Origin: SZUA-309 sp965230005
GTDB lineage: Bacteria; Pseudomonadota; Gammaproteobacteria; Pseudomonadales; Azotimanducaceae
Assembly: GCA_965230005.1 (NCBI GenBank)
Contig: OZ245934.1
Location: forward strand, 2,542,001 to 2,606,000
Reading direction: 5' to 3'
DNA length: 64,000 bases
Below the pieces are notes generated by a model. That model worked only from the letters and a program-made list of their open reading frames with translations, was not told the origin of the DNA and ran no database searches. Of the stretch, positions 37,531-46,278 are shown in pieces (positions within the stretch are counted from its first letter, which is position 1; each line of letters starts with the position of its first letter). The position numbers were made by a program, and so were the translations under genes.

Positions 37531-37675
37531 ACACCCCGCTGAAAACGAAAACGCGCACTGGTCGGTGCCCGAGGGAGCGCCACCAGACCGCCCGACCGCA
37601 GTTGGCGGCCTCTGGCGAGTAGGACTAAAGTGCGGACTTGATCTACCAAACTGACAATTCGACCGTGGCGCCGCT

Positions 37676-38659
37676 ATGTGGTTCTTAGTTCTGGCGCTGA
37701 TCCTCGGCTTCATCACACTCGTGTGGAGCGCCGACAAGTTCCTTTCGGGCGCGGCGAGCACGGCCAACTACATGGGCGTGTCGAAAATGCTCATCGGGCT
37801 CACCGTCGTTTCCGTCGGAACCTCGGCACCTGAAATTCTCGTGGCGGTCGCGGCTTCCCTCGAAGGTACCGGTCTCCTGGCCGTCGGCAACGCCATCGGT
37901 TCGAACATCGCCAACATCGGTCTCGTGCTCGGGGTCACCGCCATCATTGCCCCGCTGCCCTTCTCCCAGACCGTGCTCAAGGCCGAACTCCCCTGGCTCC
38001 TGGGTGCGACGCTGCTGGCGCTGATCCTCATGTTCGATCTGCATCTTTCGCCGCTGGACGGGGTGCTCCTGCTCGGCGGCTTGGGCCTGATTCTCTGGCG
38101 GCTGGTAAAGAATCAGCAGACTGCTGGCGAAGAAGTCTCCGAAAGTATTCAGGAGGAACTCGACGAGCTGCAGGGTATGCCGAAAGGCCAGGCCATCTTC
38201 TGGCTGATCACCGGGTTGCTGGTGCTCCTCGTGAGCGCAGAAGTGCTGGTCTGGTCGGCCACGCAGATCGCCGCCGCCCTTGGCGTGAGCGAACTGATCA
38301 TCGGCCTGACGATAGTTGCCATCGGCACGAGCCTGCCGGAGCTTGCCGCAACGGTCGGCTCCGCCATCAAGGGCCATTCGGACATCGCGATCGGCAACAT
38401 CGTCGGCTCCAACATTCTCAACATCCTCGCGGTGCTGGCGATACCGGGCCTGATCGGCGGAACGGACATCGAGATCGTGGCGCTCTGGCGCGACTGCGGC
38501 ATGATGCTTGCGCTCACGCTGCTGCTCGCACTCTTTGCTTATGCCATCGGCTCACGTCCGGTGATCACGCGCTTCGAAGGCGCCGTCATGCTGGCGGCCT
38601 GGTGCGGTTACAACCTGCTGCTCATCAACCAGTCCCAGGCCTGGACGCCGGCAACTTGA
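37676..38659 (+). CDS. yrbG: YrbG-type sodium/calcium exchanger family protein
   Basis: The 327-residue antiporter of the CaCA superfamily has about ten membrane helices and the two internal alpha repeats: VGTSAPEILVAVAAS with AIGSNIANIGLV, and IGTSLPELAATVGSA with IVGSNILNILAV. The acidic Glu in each repeat is the cation ligand. The physiological ion is unknown for YrbG. It begins the envelope operon; kdsC overlaps its stop. Confidence 0.93.
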   Translation: MWFLVLALILGFITLVWSADKFLSGAASTANYMGVSKMLIGLTVVSVGTSAPEILVAVAASLEGTGLLAVGNAIGSNIANIGLVLGVTAIIAPLPFSQTVLKAELPWLLGATLLALILMFDLHLSPLDGVLLLGGLGLILWRLVKNQQTAGEEVSESIQEELDELQGMPKGQAIFWLITGLLVLLVSAEVLVWSATQIAAALGVSELIIGLTIVAIGTSLPELAATVGSAIKGHSDIAIGNIVGSNILNILAVLAIPGLIGGTDIEIVALWRDCGMMLALTLLLALFAYAIGSRPVITRFEGAVMLAAWCGYNLLLINQSQAWTPAT

Positions 38660-39168
38660 GCGTTAACAACGCCCTCGCCGCGGCGGCACCTTCCCTGAAG
38701 CTCCTCAGTTTCGACGTCGATGGCGTGCTGACCGACGGCCGGATCACTTACAGCGACGACGGACGGGAACTGAAGTCCTTCAATGTGCAGGATGGCGCGG
38801 CCCTCAAGCTCCTGCGATCACAGGGTATCGAGATCGCCATCCTCACCGGCCGGCAGTCATCCATGGTCAGCCGTCGAGCGGCCGAGCTCGGTATTGAACA
38901 CCTCTTCCAGGGCCTCGACGACAAAGCGCCCGCGTTACGGAAACTCTGCGACGACCTGGGCGTGCCCCTCGAAGCGGCCGCCCACGTCGGCGACGATCTG
39001 GCCGATCTCCCGCTGTTCGATCTCTGCGGTCTCGGCATCAGCGTACCGAATGGCCACCCCACGGTGATCGCGCGGGCTGATCACATCACGCAGACTTCCG
39101 GGGGTGCCGGCGTTGCCAGGGAACTCGCCGAGGACATCCTCAAGGCGCGGGGCGCCTGGCCTTACTGA
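38656..39168 (+). CDS. kdsC: KdsC, 3-deoxy-D-manno-octulosonate 8-phosphate phosphatase
   Basis: KdsC dephosphorylates KDO-8-P for LPS inner-core synthesis. The 170-residue HAD-type phosphatase has the catalytic DVDGVLTDG loop near residue 20, ILTGRQS, and HVGDDLADLPLF. The likely start is TTG at 38656, overlapping the yrbG stop (TTGA); a longer ATG start at 38602 would lie inside yrbG. KdsD, the isomerase encoded between yrbG and kdsC in E. coli, is missing. Confidence 0.94.
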   Translation: MSVNNALAAAAPSLKLLSFDVDGVLTDGRITYSDDGRELKSFNVQDGAALKLLRSQGIEIAILTGRQSSMVSRRAAELGIEHLFQGLDDKAPALRKLCDDLGVPLEAAAHVGDDLADLPLFDLCGLGISVPNGHPTVIARADHITQTSGGAGVARELAEDILKARGAWPY

Positions 39169-39181
39169 GTCGCCCCAGCTC

Positions 39182-39802
39182 ATGAGCCCTCGTCCCCTTT
39201 CCGATTTCCGCCTGATCGGGTTTGCGCTGCTGGCGAGTCTGATCGTTGCGGCGGTGCTGTTCTTCGAACCATTCACTGCAACGCCGGAAGCGCCAGAGGC
39301 GACAAGCACCGACGGTGGGCCGGATCTCGAGCTCATCGATGCGACGATCAGCCGCTACCAGGAAGACGGGGCAATCAAGTACGAACTCCGCGCGCCGCTC
39401 ATCGAACATTTCGAAGGGCGGACGGAAACGGCGCTGACAGAGCCTGACCTGACCCTCTACAGCGCGCCGGAACCGCCCTGGCACATGACCGCGGAGCGCG
39501 GAACCATCCTCAATGCCTCCACGACCGGCAGCGGTGGGTCGGAACAGGTCGTGCTCGAAGAGGACGTCCGTATGAAGCAGCTTTACCCGGACGGACGCTC
39601 CTTTGAGCTGCGCACACCAGCGATCACCGTCTTCCCGGACCGTGAATACGCCGAAACCACGCAGGATGTTATGATCACGACGCACGCAGGGCGTACCCAG
39701 GCCGTCGGTCTCGAGGGCAATCTGCAAGAAGGTAAGTTGCAGCTGTTTTCCACCGATGAGCAACGTGTACACACCGTCATACTCCCGGATCAGTTCAAAT
39801 AG
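39182..39802 (+). CDS. lptC: LptC, LPS transport periplasmic bitopic protein
   Basis: LptC receives LPS from LptB2FG and passes it to LptA. The 206-residue protein has an N-terminal membrane helix (about 9-29) and a periplasmic beta-jellyroll LptC domain (DATISRYQEDGAIKYELRAP onwards, DVMITTHAGRTQAVGLEGNL). The ATG at 39182 (MSPRPLSDFRLIG) is chosen; an upstream in-frame ATG lies inside kdsC. Its 3' end overlaps lptA by 47 bp. Confidence 0.94.
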   Translation: MSPRPLSDFRLIGFALLASLIVAAVLFFEPFTATPEAPEATSTDGGPDLELIDATISRYQEDGAIKYELRAPLIEHFEGRTETALTEPDLTLYSAPEPPWHMTAERGTILNASTTGSGGSEQVVLEEDVRMKQLYPDGRSFELRTPAITVFPDREYAETTQDVMITTHAGRTQAVGLEGNLQEGKLQLFSTDEQRVHTVILPDQFK

Positions 39803-40379
39803 CGAGGCGGTCGTCGACGCGCCGGCGCCCGCCCGTCGGGGCGGTATCCCTGGTGCGGTTTGGTTGCTGCTGCTCCTGATCCCGGCAACGCTCCACGCGC
39901 TGCCGGAAGATGCGGACCAGCCGATCCACATTCGCGCCGATACCGTCGAGTACGATCAGAACGGCAACCGCGTGATCTATCGCGGCTCCGTCCAGGTTGA
40001 TCAGGGCACCATGCGTGTCACCGCCGAGACCATGACCATCGATCTCGAAGACGGAAACAAAGTCATCCGTATTACCGCCGTCGACACGCCGGCGCATTAC
40101 CAGCAGCAGATCGAAGTCGACGCAGCGCCGGTGAAGGCCCAGGCGCTCACGATCGTTTATCACACGCAGGACGAACGGGTGGATCTGAAGGGACAGGCCA
40201 ACCTCGAACAGGAAGGCAGCACCCTCACCGGCGATCTGATCGTCTACGACATCGTCGCCGGTCGCGTCGACGCCACCGCCGAGCAGGAAAGCGGCCCGGT
40301 AACCATGGTGCTTCAGCCCGACGCCGCGAAGAGCCAGAACACGGACAGCGACGCCGCCGCGGACGACGACGAGCAGTAA
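39756..40379 (+). CDS. lptA: LptA, periplasmic LPS transport bridge protein
   Basis: LptA oligomerises into the periplasmic bridge that carries LPS. The 207-residue precursor has a hydrophobic signal core (VWLLLLLIPATLHA, about 35-48) and a LptA/OstA domain (IHIRADTVEYDQNGNRVIYRG, later LTGDLIVYDI), then an acidic Asp/Ala tail. Starting at ATG 39756 gives an unusually long n-region of about 34 residues and a 47-bp overlap with lptC. No later ATG, GTG or TTG lies before the signal core. Confidence 0.93.
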   Translation: MSNVYTPSYSRISSNSEAVVDAPAPARRGGIPGAVWLLLLLIPATLHALPEDADQPIHIRADTVEYDQNGNRVIYRGSVQVDQGTMRVTAETMTIDLEDGNKVIRITAVDTPAHYQQQIEVDAAPVKAQALTIVYHTQDERVDLKGQANLEQEGSTLTGDLIVYDIVAGRVDATAEQESGPVTMVLQPDAAKSQNTDSDAAADDDEQ

Positions 40380-40382
40380 GCG

Positions 40383-41108
40383 ATGGCGACCCTAGAAGCA
40401 CGCGAGCTGCGCAAGCAGTATCGGAACAAGGTGGCTGTGGAGAGCGTCAGCCTCTCCGTGTCGAGCGGCGAGATCGTCGGCCTGCTCGGCCCTAACGGCG
40501 CCGGGAAGACGACCACCTTCTACATGATCGTCGGCTTGCTCCGGGCGGATGCCGGGACCATCACCCTGGACGAAAAACCGCTCACGGAAGCGCCGATGCA
40601 CATCCGTGCCCGAGCGGGCATCGGTTATCTGCCCCAGGAAGCAAGCGTGTTCCGCAAGCTTTCCACGGAAGACAACATCATGGCCATTCTGGAGCTGCGC
40701 CGGGAGTTGAACGGTGCGCAGCGACGGGAGCAGCTCGAAGGTCTGCTGAACGAGTTTCATCTCCAGGGGGTGCGCAAATCCATGGGCGAACGGCTTTCCG
40801 GCGGCGAGCGACGCCGGCTGGAGATCGCCCGGGCCCTGGCCACGGAGCCAGGCTTCATGCTCCTCGATGAGCCCTTCGCCGGCGTCGACCCGATCTCCGT
40901 GTCCGACATCAAGAACGAAATCCGCGACCTGGCCAACCGCAGCATCGGCGTGTTGATCACCGACCACAACGTCCGCGACACCCTCGACATCTGTGACCGC
41001 GCCTACATTGTCAGCGCCGGTCAGATCATTGCCGCCGGGGACCCCCGGGCAATTCTCGAAAACGAACAGGTCCGCAGCGTCTACCTCGGCGAGTCCTTCA
41101 GCCTGTGA
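40383..41108 (+). CDS. lptB: LptB, ATPase of the LPS transporter
   Basis: The 241-residue ABC ATPase shows Walker A GPNGAGKTT, Q-loop LPQEASVFRKL, signature LSGGERRR, Walker B FMLLDEPFAGVDP and switch histidine (TDHN). It drives LPS extraction by LptFG. It starts 3 bp after lptA. rpoN follows 28 bp later, the widely conserved lptB-rpoN order. Confidence 0.97.
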   Translation: MATLEARELRKQYRNKVAVESVSLSVSSGEIVGLLGPNGAGKTTTFYMIVGLLRADAGTITLDEKPLTEAPMHIRARAGIGYLPQEASVFRKLSTEDNIMAILELRRELNGAQRREQLEGLLNEFHLQGVRKSMGERLSGGERRRLEIARALATEPGFMLLDEPFAGVDPISVSDIKNEIRDLANRSIGVLITDHNVRDTLDICDRAYIVSAGQIIAAGDPRAILENEQVRSVYLGESFSL

Positions 41109-41136
41109 TGCTGAAACGCACACGAGCAAGCGACCC

Positions 41137-42837
41137 ATGAAGCAGACCCTGTCGCTGAAGCTCGGTCAGCAGCTGACCATGACGCCGCAGCTGCAGCAGG
41201 CCATCCGGCTCCTGCAGCTGTCGACGCTGGATCTGCAGCAGGAGATCCAGCAGACCCTCGAGTCGAATCCGATGCTCGAGCTCGACGAAGACGAGCCGAC
41301 GCCGGACGGCAACGAGCTGCCGGAACCGGATGCCCCGGAGGACGGCGACTACGCAGAGGCCGGCAGTGACGACGGTAGCGACTACGAGGGCGACGACTTT
41401 GACGCCGATAACTTCGACAGCGGCCCCGAAGCCCTCGCAGACGGCATCGAACCTCTGAACGAGGGAACCCCGGACGCACCGGAAGATGCGCCCCTGAGCG
41501 CCGCGGCGGACGCCGAGGAAGCGCCGATTCCAGAAGACCTGCCGGTGGATACGAGCTGGGAAGACATCTACGAACCTACGGGCAGCAGCTCGAGTAGTGC
41601 CCCCGCCGAGGACGACTGGAGCCTCGAAGAACGCAACGCCGCCGGTGAGACGTTGAAGGAACACCTGCTATGGCAGTTGAACCTCACTCCCATGTCCGAT
41701 ACCGACCGGCTCATCGCCACGACGATCATCGATGCGGTGGATCCGGACGGCATGCTCACCGTGGACTTCGACGAGCTGGTGGCGAGCCTCAATCCCGGGA
41801 GCGAAGCGACTGCCGATGGCACTGAAGAGACCTTCGACGCAACCGATGACGGGTCCGACGACGTGGACCCGCTCCCCGAAGCGGAAGCGTTGGACCCCGA
41901 CGAGGAGCGCATCGAGCTCGACGAATGCCTCGCCGTCCTCAAGCGCGTGCAGCAGTTTGATCCCATCGGCGTTTGCGCACGGGACCTCGCCGAATGCCTG
42001 CACCTCCAACTCGCCGCTCTGGACGCAGCAACCCCCTGGCGCGCTGAAGCCATGACCCTGGTCAGCGAGCACCTGGACGTGCTGGCCGCCCGCGATTTCA
42101 ACACGCTCAAGCGTCGCACCCGGCTCGACGAGACGGATCTGGCCAGCGTCGTGGCGCTCATTCAGTCCCTGAACCCGCGCCCCGGCTCGAGCATCGGCGG
42201 CGAAGCCCCGGAGTACATCGTGCCGGACGTCATGGTCTACAAAGACCGCGGACGCTGGCAGGTGGAGCTGAACGGCGAGGCGACGCCGAAGCTGAAGATC
42301 AACGAGCTCTACGCAAGCATGGTGAAGCGCGCCGATACGAGCGCCGACAACGTGTACCTGAAAGACAACCTGCAGGAGGCCCGCTGGTTCCTGAAGAGTC
42401 TACAGAGCAGACACGAGACGCTGCTGAAAGTGGCGACGAAGATTGTCGAGCACCAGCGCGGCTTCCTCGAATACGGTGAAGAGGCCATGAAACCGCTCGT
42501 ACTGGCCGACATTGCCGAGGCCGTGGACATGCACGAATCGACGATTTCCCGGGTCACCAGCCGCAAGTACATGCACACACCGCGGGGTATTTTCGAGCTC
42601 AAATACTTCTTCTCGAGCCACGTTTCCACGGCCAGCGGTGGGGAAGTGTCGAGCACGGCAATCCGGGCTTTAATCCGCAAGCTTACTGCCGATGAGAACC
42701 CCAGAAAACCGTTGAGCGACAACAAGATCGCAGCAATACTGGCTGAACAGAACATCAAAGTGGCCCGCAGAACGGTCGCGAAGTACCGGGAATCGATGGC
42801 GATCCCCCCTTCCAACGAGAGGAAGCGCCTCGTTTGA
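41137..42837 (+). CDS. rpoN: RpoN, sigma54 factor with expanded acidic region II
   Basis: Sigma54 directs RNA polymerase to -24/-12 promoters that need AAA activators. The 566-residue protein is about 90 longer than E. coli RpoN. Region I (1-47) is Gln/Leu-rich. Region II is strongly acidic at about 48-165, with a second acidic stretch at about 221-262. The core-binding and HTH parts follow, ending with the RpoN box ARRTVAKYRE at 543-552. The ATG at 41137 gives the canonical MKQTLSLKLGQQL start. The stop lies within a 15-bp tandem duplication. Confidence 0.97.
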   Translation: MKQTLSLKLGQQLTMTPQLQQAIRLLQLSTLDLQQEIQQTLESNPMLELDEDEPTPDGNELPEPDAPEDGDYAEAGSDDGSDYEGDDFDADNFDSGPEALADGIEPLNEGTPDAPEDAPLSAAADAEEAPIPEDLPVDTSWEDIYEPTGSSSSSAPAEDDWSLEERNAAGETLKEHLLWQLNLTPMSDTDRLIATTIIDAVDPDGMLTVDFDELVASLNPGSEATADGTEETFDATDDGSDDVDPLPEAEALDPDEERIELDECLAVLKRVQQFDPIGVCARDLAECLHLQLAALDAATPWRAEAMTLVSEHLDVLAARDFNTLKRRTRLDETDLASVVALIQSLNPRPGSSIGGEAPEYIVPDVMVYKDRGRWQVELNGEATPKLKINELYASMVKRADTSADNVYLKDNLQEARWFLKSLQSRHETLLKVATKIVEHQRGFLEYGEEAMKPLVLADIAEAVDMHESTISRVTSRKYMHTPRGIFELKYFFSSHVSTASGGEVSSTAIRALIRKLTADENPRKPLSDNKIAAILAEQNIKVARRTVAKYRESMAIPPSNERKRLV

Positions 42838-42858
42838 ACGTCTCTCGTTTGAACCTCT
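42829..42858. repeat. 15-bp tandem duplication spanning the rpoN stop codon
   Basis: CTCGTTTGAACGTCT (42829-42843) is followed directly by CTCGTTTGAACCTCT (42844-42858), one mismatch. The rpoN TGA is in the first copy; the second copy repeats the same coding end without use. It lies between rpoN and the hpf ribosome binding site. Confidence 0.9.
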
Positions 42859-42878
42859 AAGGAACGCGGAGGACCTCT

Positions 42879-43178
42879 ATGCAATTGAGCATCTCAGGAC
42901 ACCACGTCGACGTGAGCGACGCCTTGAAGAGCTACGTCGAAGAAAAATTGCAGAAGCTCGAACGCCACTACGACCACATCACCAACGCCCACGTCATCCT
43001 CACCGTCGAGAAACTCCAGCAGCGCGCTGAAGCAACGATTCACGTGAGCGGCGCCGACGTTTTCGCCGATGCGGACTGCGACGACATGTACGCGGCCATC
43101 GACAAACTCACGGACAAGCTCGACCGACAGATTCTGAAGCACAAGGAAAAGACTCAGGACCGCTACCACGGCCGCTGA
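42879..43178 (+). CDS. hpf: HPF, short-form ribosome hibernation promoting factor
   Basis: The 99-residue S30AE/YfiA-family protein (MQLSISGHHVDVSDALKSYV, later DMYAAIDKLTDKLDRQI) lacks the C-terminal domain of long HPF. It binds the 30S subunit and, with RMF, forms inactive 100S ribosomes in stationary phase. A clear GGAGG lies upstream. It follows rpoN in the usual rpoN-hpf-ptsN order. Confidence 0.96.
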   Translation: MQLSISGHHVDVSDALKSYVEEKLQKLERHYDHITNAHVILTVEKLQQRAEATIHVSGADVFADADCDDMYAAIDKLTDKLDRQILKHKEKTQDRYHGR

Positions 43179-43235
43179 GGCTCGCCACAGCAACCACTCC
43201 GATCCGGATCACACCGGGCAGGTCGACGCCGCATC

Positions 43236-43700
43236 ATGACCGACATCCTCAAGATCTTAGAGCCAACCTGCACCCGGGCCAGCGTGTCTGTCAGTTCCCG
43301 CAAGGGGCTCCTCGAGTACGCCAGTGATCTCCTTGCCGAACGCTACGCACTCCCGGCCCGGGAACTGTTCGACGAACTCATGGGGCGGGAAAAGCTCGGC
43401 AGCACGGGCCTCGGGGAGGGCGTTGCCATTCCCCACTGCCGCATTCCCTGCACGGCCATTCACGGCGTCTGTCTGACGCTGGCACAACCCGTCGACTATG
43501 ACGCCATGGACGGTGCGCCAGTCGATCTGGTCTTCATCCTCGTCGTGCCACCGGAAGAGTCTTCTGCCCACCTCGAGGTGCTTGCCGAGCTGGCCCGCCT
43601 CTACGGCAACGCGGACAACCGGGCACTGCTCCGGACCGCGGGCAACAACGAGGAGCTCTACGAGCGCTTTCTGGGCCTCGCCAACAGCCAGGCCGCATGA
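43236..43700 (+). CDS. ptsN: PtsN, EIIA-Ntr of the nitrogen phosphotransferase system
   Basis: The 154-residue EIIA fructose-type domain has its phospho-accepting H67 in GEGVAIPHCRIP. It takes phosphate from NPr and regulates potassium transport and other targets. Helix and loop signatures LELVFILVVPPEESSAHLEVL-like are present. It overlaps rapZ by 4 bp (ATGA). Confidence 0.95.
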   Translation: MTDILKILEPTCTRASVSVSSRKGLLEYASDLLAERYALPARELFDELMGREKLGSTGLGEGVAIPHCRIPCTAIHGVCLTLAQPVDYDAMDGAPVDLVFILVVPPEESSAHLEVLAELARLYGNADNRALLRTAGNNEELYERFLGLANSQAA

Positions 43701-44551
43701 AGCTCATCATCATCAGCGGCCGTTCGGGCTCCGGTAAATCGACGGCCCTCCGGGCGCTCGAGGATGCGGGCTTCAACTGCATAGACAACTTTCCCGTGGA
43801 GCTGCTGCCGTCTCTCGTGGCAAACGCCCTCGCCGAGCAGGGGCCCTATCAGGAAAACCACGCTGTGTGCATCGATGCCCGCAGCCACGGCCTCGATACC
43901 TTTCCGGACTTCTACCGCTCCATCGACCGGGACCGGGTCAGCTGCGAGGTGATCTATCTCGACGCGCTGTCGGGCACGCTGGTCAAGCGTTTCAGCGAAA
44001 CCCGCCGACGCCATCCCCTGACCAATGACAAAACCGATCTCCTGCAGGCGATCGAGTCGGAAAAAGTCATGCTGGCAGACATCTCCAACCTCGCCGACCT
44101 GACCCTCGACACGACGCTGATGCGCGGCAGCGAACTCGTGGAACTGATTCGTGGGCAGGTGGCGAGCGAACGGGCGCCGGGTATCGCCGTGTTGTTCCGC
44201 TCCTTCGGCTACAAGTTCGGCGTGCCGGTGGATGCCGACCTCGTCTTCGACATCCGTTGCCTGCCCAATCCTTACTGGGAGGAATCGCTGCGGCCGCTCA
44301 CGGGCGCCGATCAGCCCGTCATCGACTATCTCGCAGCGCAGCAGGACGTGAACGAGATGTTCGAAGACATCCGGCGTTTCGTGGAACGCTGGGTGCCGCG
44401 TTTCGAGGCCGACAACCGGGCCTACATGAACATCGCCATCGGCTGCACCGGTGGGCGCCACCGCAGTGTCTACATGGCCGAAAGGCTGCGCGCCCACTTC
44501 GACGGCCACTTCGGCGCGGTGCTCGTCCGGCACCGGGAAACCACCCTCTGA
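43697..44551 (+). CDS. rapZ: RapZ, RNase adaptor P-loop protein
   Basis: RapZ controls amino-sugar metabolism in E. coli by guiding RNase E to the sRNA GlmZ. The 284-residue protein has Walker A GRSGSGKST near the N-terminus, the DNFPVELLP segment, a middle FRSFGYKFGVPVDADLVFDIRCLPNPYW, and the C-terminal IGCTGGRHRSVY RNA/metabolite-binding domain. No glmZ-like RNA is visible in this window. Confidence 0.96.
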   Translation: MKLIIISGRSGSGKSTALRALEDAGFNCIDNFPVELLPSLVANALAEQGPYQENHAVCIDARSHGLDTFPDFYRSIDRDRVSCEVIYLDALSGTLVKRFSETRRRHPLTNDKTDLLQAIESEKVMLADISNLADLTLDTTLMRGSELVELIRGQVASERAPGIAVLFRSFGYKFGVPVDADLVFDIRCLPNPYWEESLRPLTGADQPVIDYLAAQQDVNEMFEDIRRFVERWVPRFEADNRAYMNIAIGCTGGRHRSVYMAERLRAHFDGHFGAVLVRHRETTL

Positions 44552-44820
44552 TGCGCTCCGCAACGGTCACGATCGTGAACCGGCTGGGCCTGCATGCCCG
44601 GGCCGCCGGCAAGCTCGTGAACCTCGCGAAAACCTTCTCGAGCGAGATTACTCTGGCGCGGGACGCCGAAGCCGTCGACGGGAAAAGCATCATGTCCGTC
44701 ATGCTGCTCGCAGCACCCATCGGCACGGAGCTGACGCTCTCGGTTGCCGGTGACGACGAAGACGCCGCCATGGCAGCCATCAGCGAGCTCATTGCCGACC
44801 GCTTCGGCGAGGAAGACTGA
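44551..44820 (+). CDS. npr: NPr, HPr-like carrier of the nitrogen phosphotransferase system
   Basis: The 89-residue HPr-fold protein has the active-site H15 (NRLGLHARAA) and the regulatory-helix Ser in GKSIMSVM. It moves phosphate from PtsP to PtsN. The start ATG at 44551 overlaps the rapZ stop by one base. It ends this operon; 118 bp without clear signals separate it from mgtE. Confidence 0.94.
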   Translation: MRSATVTIVNRLGLHARAAGKLVNLAKTFSSEITLARDAEAVDGKSIMSVMLLAAPIGTELTLSVAGDDEDAAMAAISELIADRFGEED

Positions 44821-44938
44821 CACCGCCGCACATCTGGGCGCCTGCGCCGCATCGCCGCCCCAGCGACTTCTGGTACCCTTCCGCCCGCCCTGTCCGGGGC
44901 TTCTGGGAGTCGGTGTGAAGAACAGAGTGCAATAAGGC

Positions 44939-46276
44939 ATGCAGCTTCAGGAACAGATCAGCGACGCGATACGCCTGCACGACAGCGGCTCGGTAGCGGA
45001 GACCCGCTTCCTGCTTGCCTCCCTGCGTCCACCAGAGCTGGCCGTGCTGCTCGAATCCACGCCCCCCAAAGTCCGCCAGGTGCTCTGGGAGCTCATGGAC
45101 GAGGAGGAGAATCATCAGGTTCTCCAGCACCTCCACGACGATGTGCTCGGCGAGTTCCTCGAGGCCATGGATACGGAAGAGCTGGTCGCGGCTGCCGACG
45201 AGCTCGATACCGACGACTTCGCGGACATTCTCCAGCAGCTGCCGAAGACCATCTCCAATCAGGTGCTGGCTTCTCTCGATGCGAGCGACCGCTCGCGCGT
45301 CGAAGCCGTGCTCTCCTATCCGGAAGATACCGCCGGCGGTCTCATGAACACGGACACGATTACCGTCCGCCCGCGGCACTCGGTGGAAATCGTGCTGCGC
45401 TACCTGCGTCTGAAGAAAGAGTTGCCGGAAACCACCGACGCGCTGATCGTCACCAACAGTCGCGACGAGTACGTAGGCGTGCTGCCGCTGACGACGCTGC
45501 TGACCTCGGATCCCTCGGTCACCGTGCGGGAAGTCATGGACTCGGAGGCAGAGCCCATCGACTGCGACACGCCGGACACGGAAGTCGCCGCCATATTTTC
45601 GGAGCTGGATCTGGTCTCAGCCCCCGTTGTCGACGCCGAGGGCCGCCTGCTCGGACGAATCACCATCGACGACGTCGTGGACGTGATCATTGAAGATGCC
45701 GAGGAAGCCGTGCTCGCACCGGCCGGTCTCGACACGGAAGACGACACCTTCGCGCCGATCCTGAAATCCGCCCGCCGGCGCGTGCTCTGGCTGACCATCA
45801 ATCTGTTTACGGCTTTCCTGGCCGCCGCTGTGATCTCGATCTTCGAAGAAACCATCGCCAAGGTCGTGGCGCTCGCGGTACTGATGCCCATCGTCGCCAG
45901 CATGGGCGGCATCGCCGGGACGCAGACCCTGACGCTGGTGATCCGCGGCATTGCCGTTGGTCAGGTCGGGCGCGCCAACCTGCTCTTTCTGCTGAATCGG
46001 GAGTTCCTGCTCGCCGCTCTGAACGGTGTGCTGCTGGCCGCCGTGGTCGCCACGGTAGCGGCCCTGGCCTTCCAGGACCTGACGCTGGGGATCGTCATCG
46101 CCCTGGCCATGGTCATCAATCTCGTGGTTGCCGCCATCTCCGGGAGTCTGTTGCCGAGCATTCTGCTGGCCATGAAGATCGATCCGGCCATCGCTGGTGG
46201 CGTGGTGCTGACGACGATCACCGACGTTGCCGGGTTCTTCGTGTTCCTCGGTCTGGCGACCTGGGCTTACGCCTGA
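44939..46276 (+). CDS. mgtE: MgtE-family magnesium transporter
   Basis: The 445-residue protein has the MgtE order: an N-terminal helical superfamily domain (about 1-130), a CBS pair (about 135-255, with the EDTAGGLMNTDTITV entry), and five C-terminal membrane helices with the channel motif VASMGGIAGTQTLTLVIRG. The cytoplasmic domains close the pore when magnesium is plentiful. No upstream riboswitch was recognised. Its stop is 2 bp from the convergent pmbA stop. Confidence 0.95.
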   Translation: MQLQEQISDAIRLHDSGSVAETRFLLASLRPPELAVLLESTPPKVRQVLWELMDEEENHQVLQHLHDDVLGEFLEAMDTEELVAAADELDTDDFADILQQLPKTISNQVLASLDASDRSRVEAVLSYPEDTAGGLMNTDTITVRPRHSVEIVLRYLRLKKELPETTDALIVTNSRDEYVGVLPLTTLLTSDPSVTVREVMDSEAEPIDCDTPDTEVAAIFSELDLVSAPVVDAEGRLLGRITIDDVVDVIIEDAEEAVLAPAGLDTEDDTFAPILKSARRRVLWLTINLFTAFLAAAVISIFEETIAKVVALAVLMPIVASMGGIAGTQTLTLVIRGIAVGQVGRANLLFLLNREFLLAALNGVLLAAVVATVAALAFQDLTLGIVIALAMVINLVVAAISGSLLPSILLAMKIDPAIAGGVVLTTITDVAGFFVFLGLATWAYA

Positions 46277-46278
46277 GG

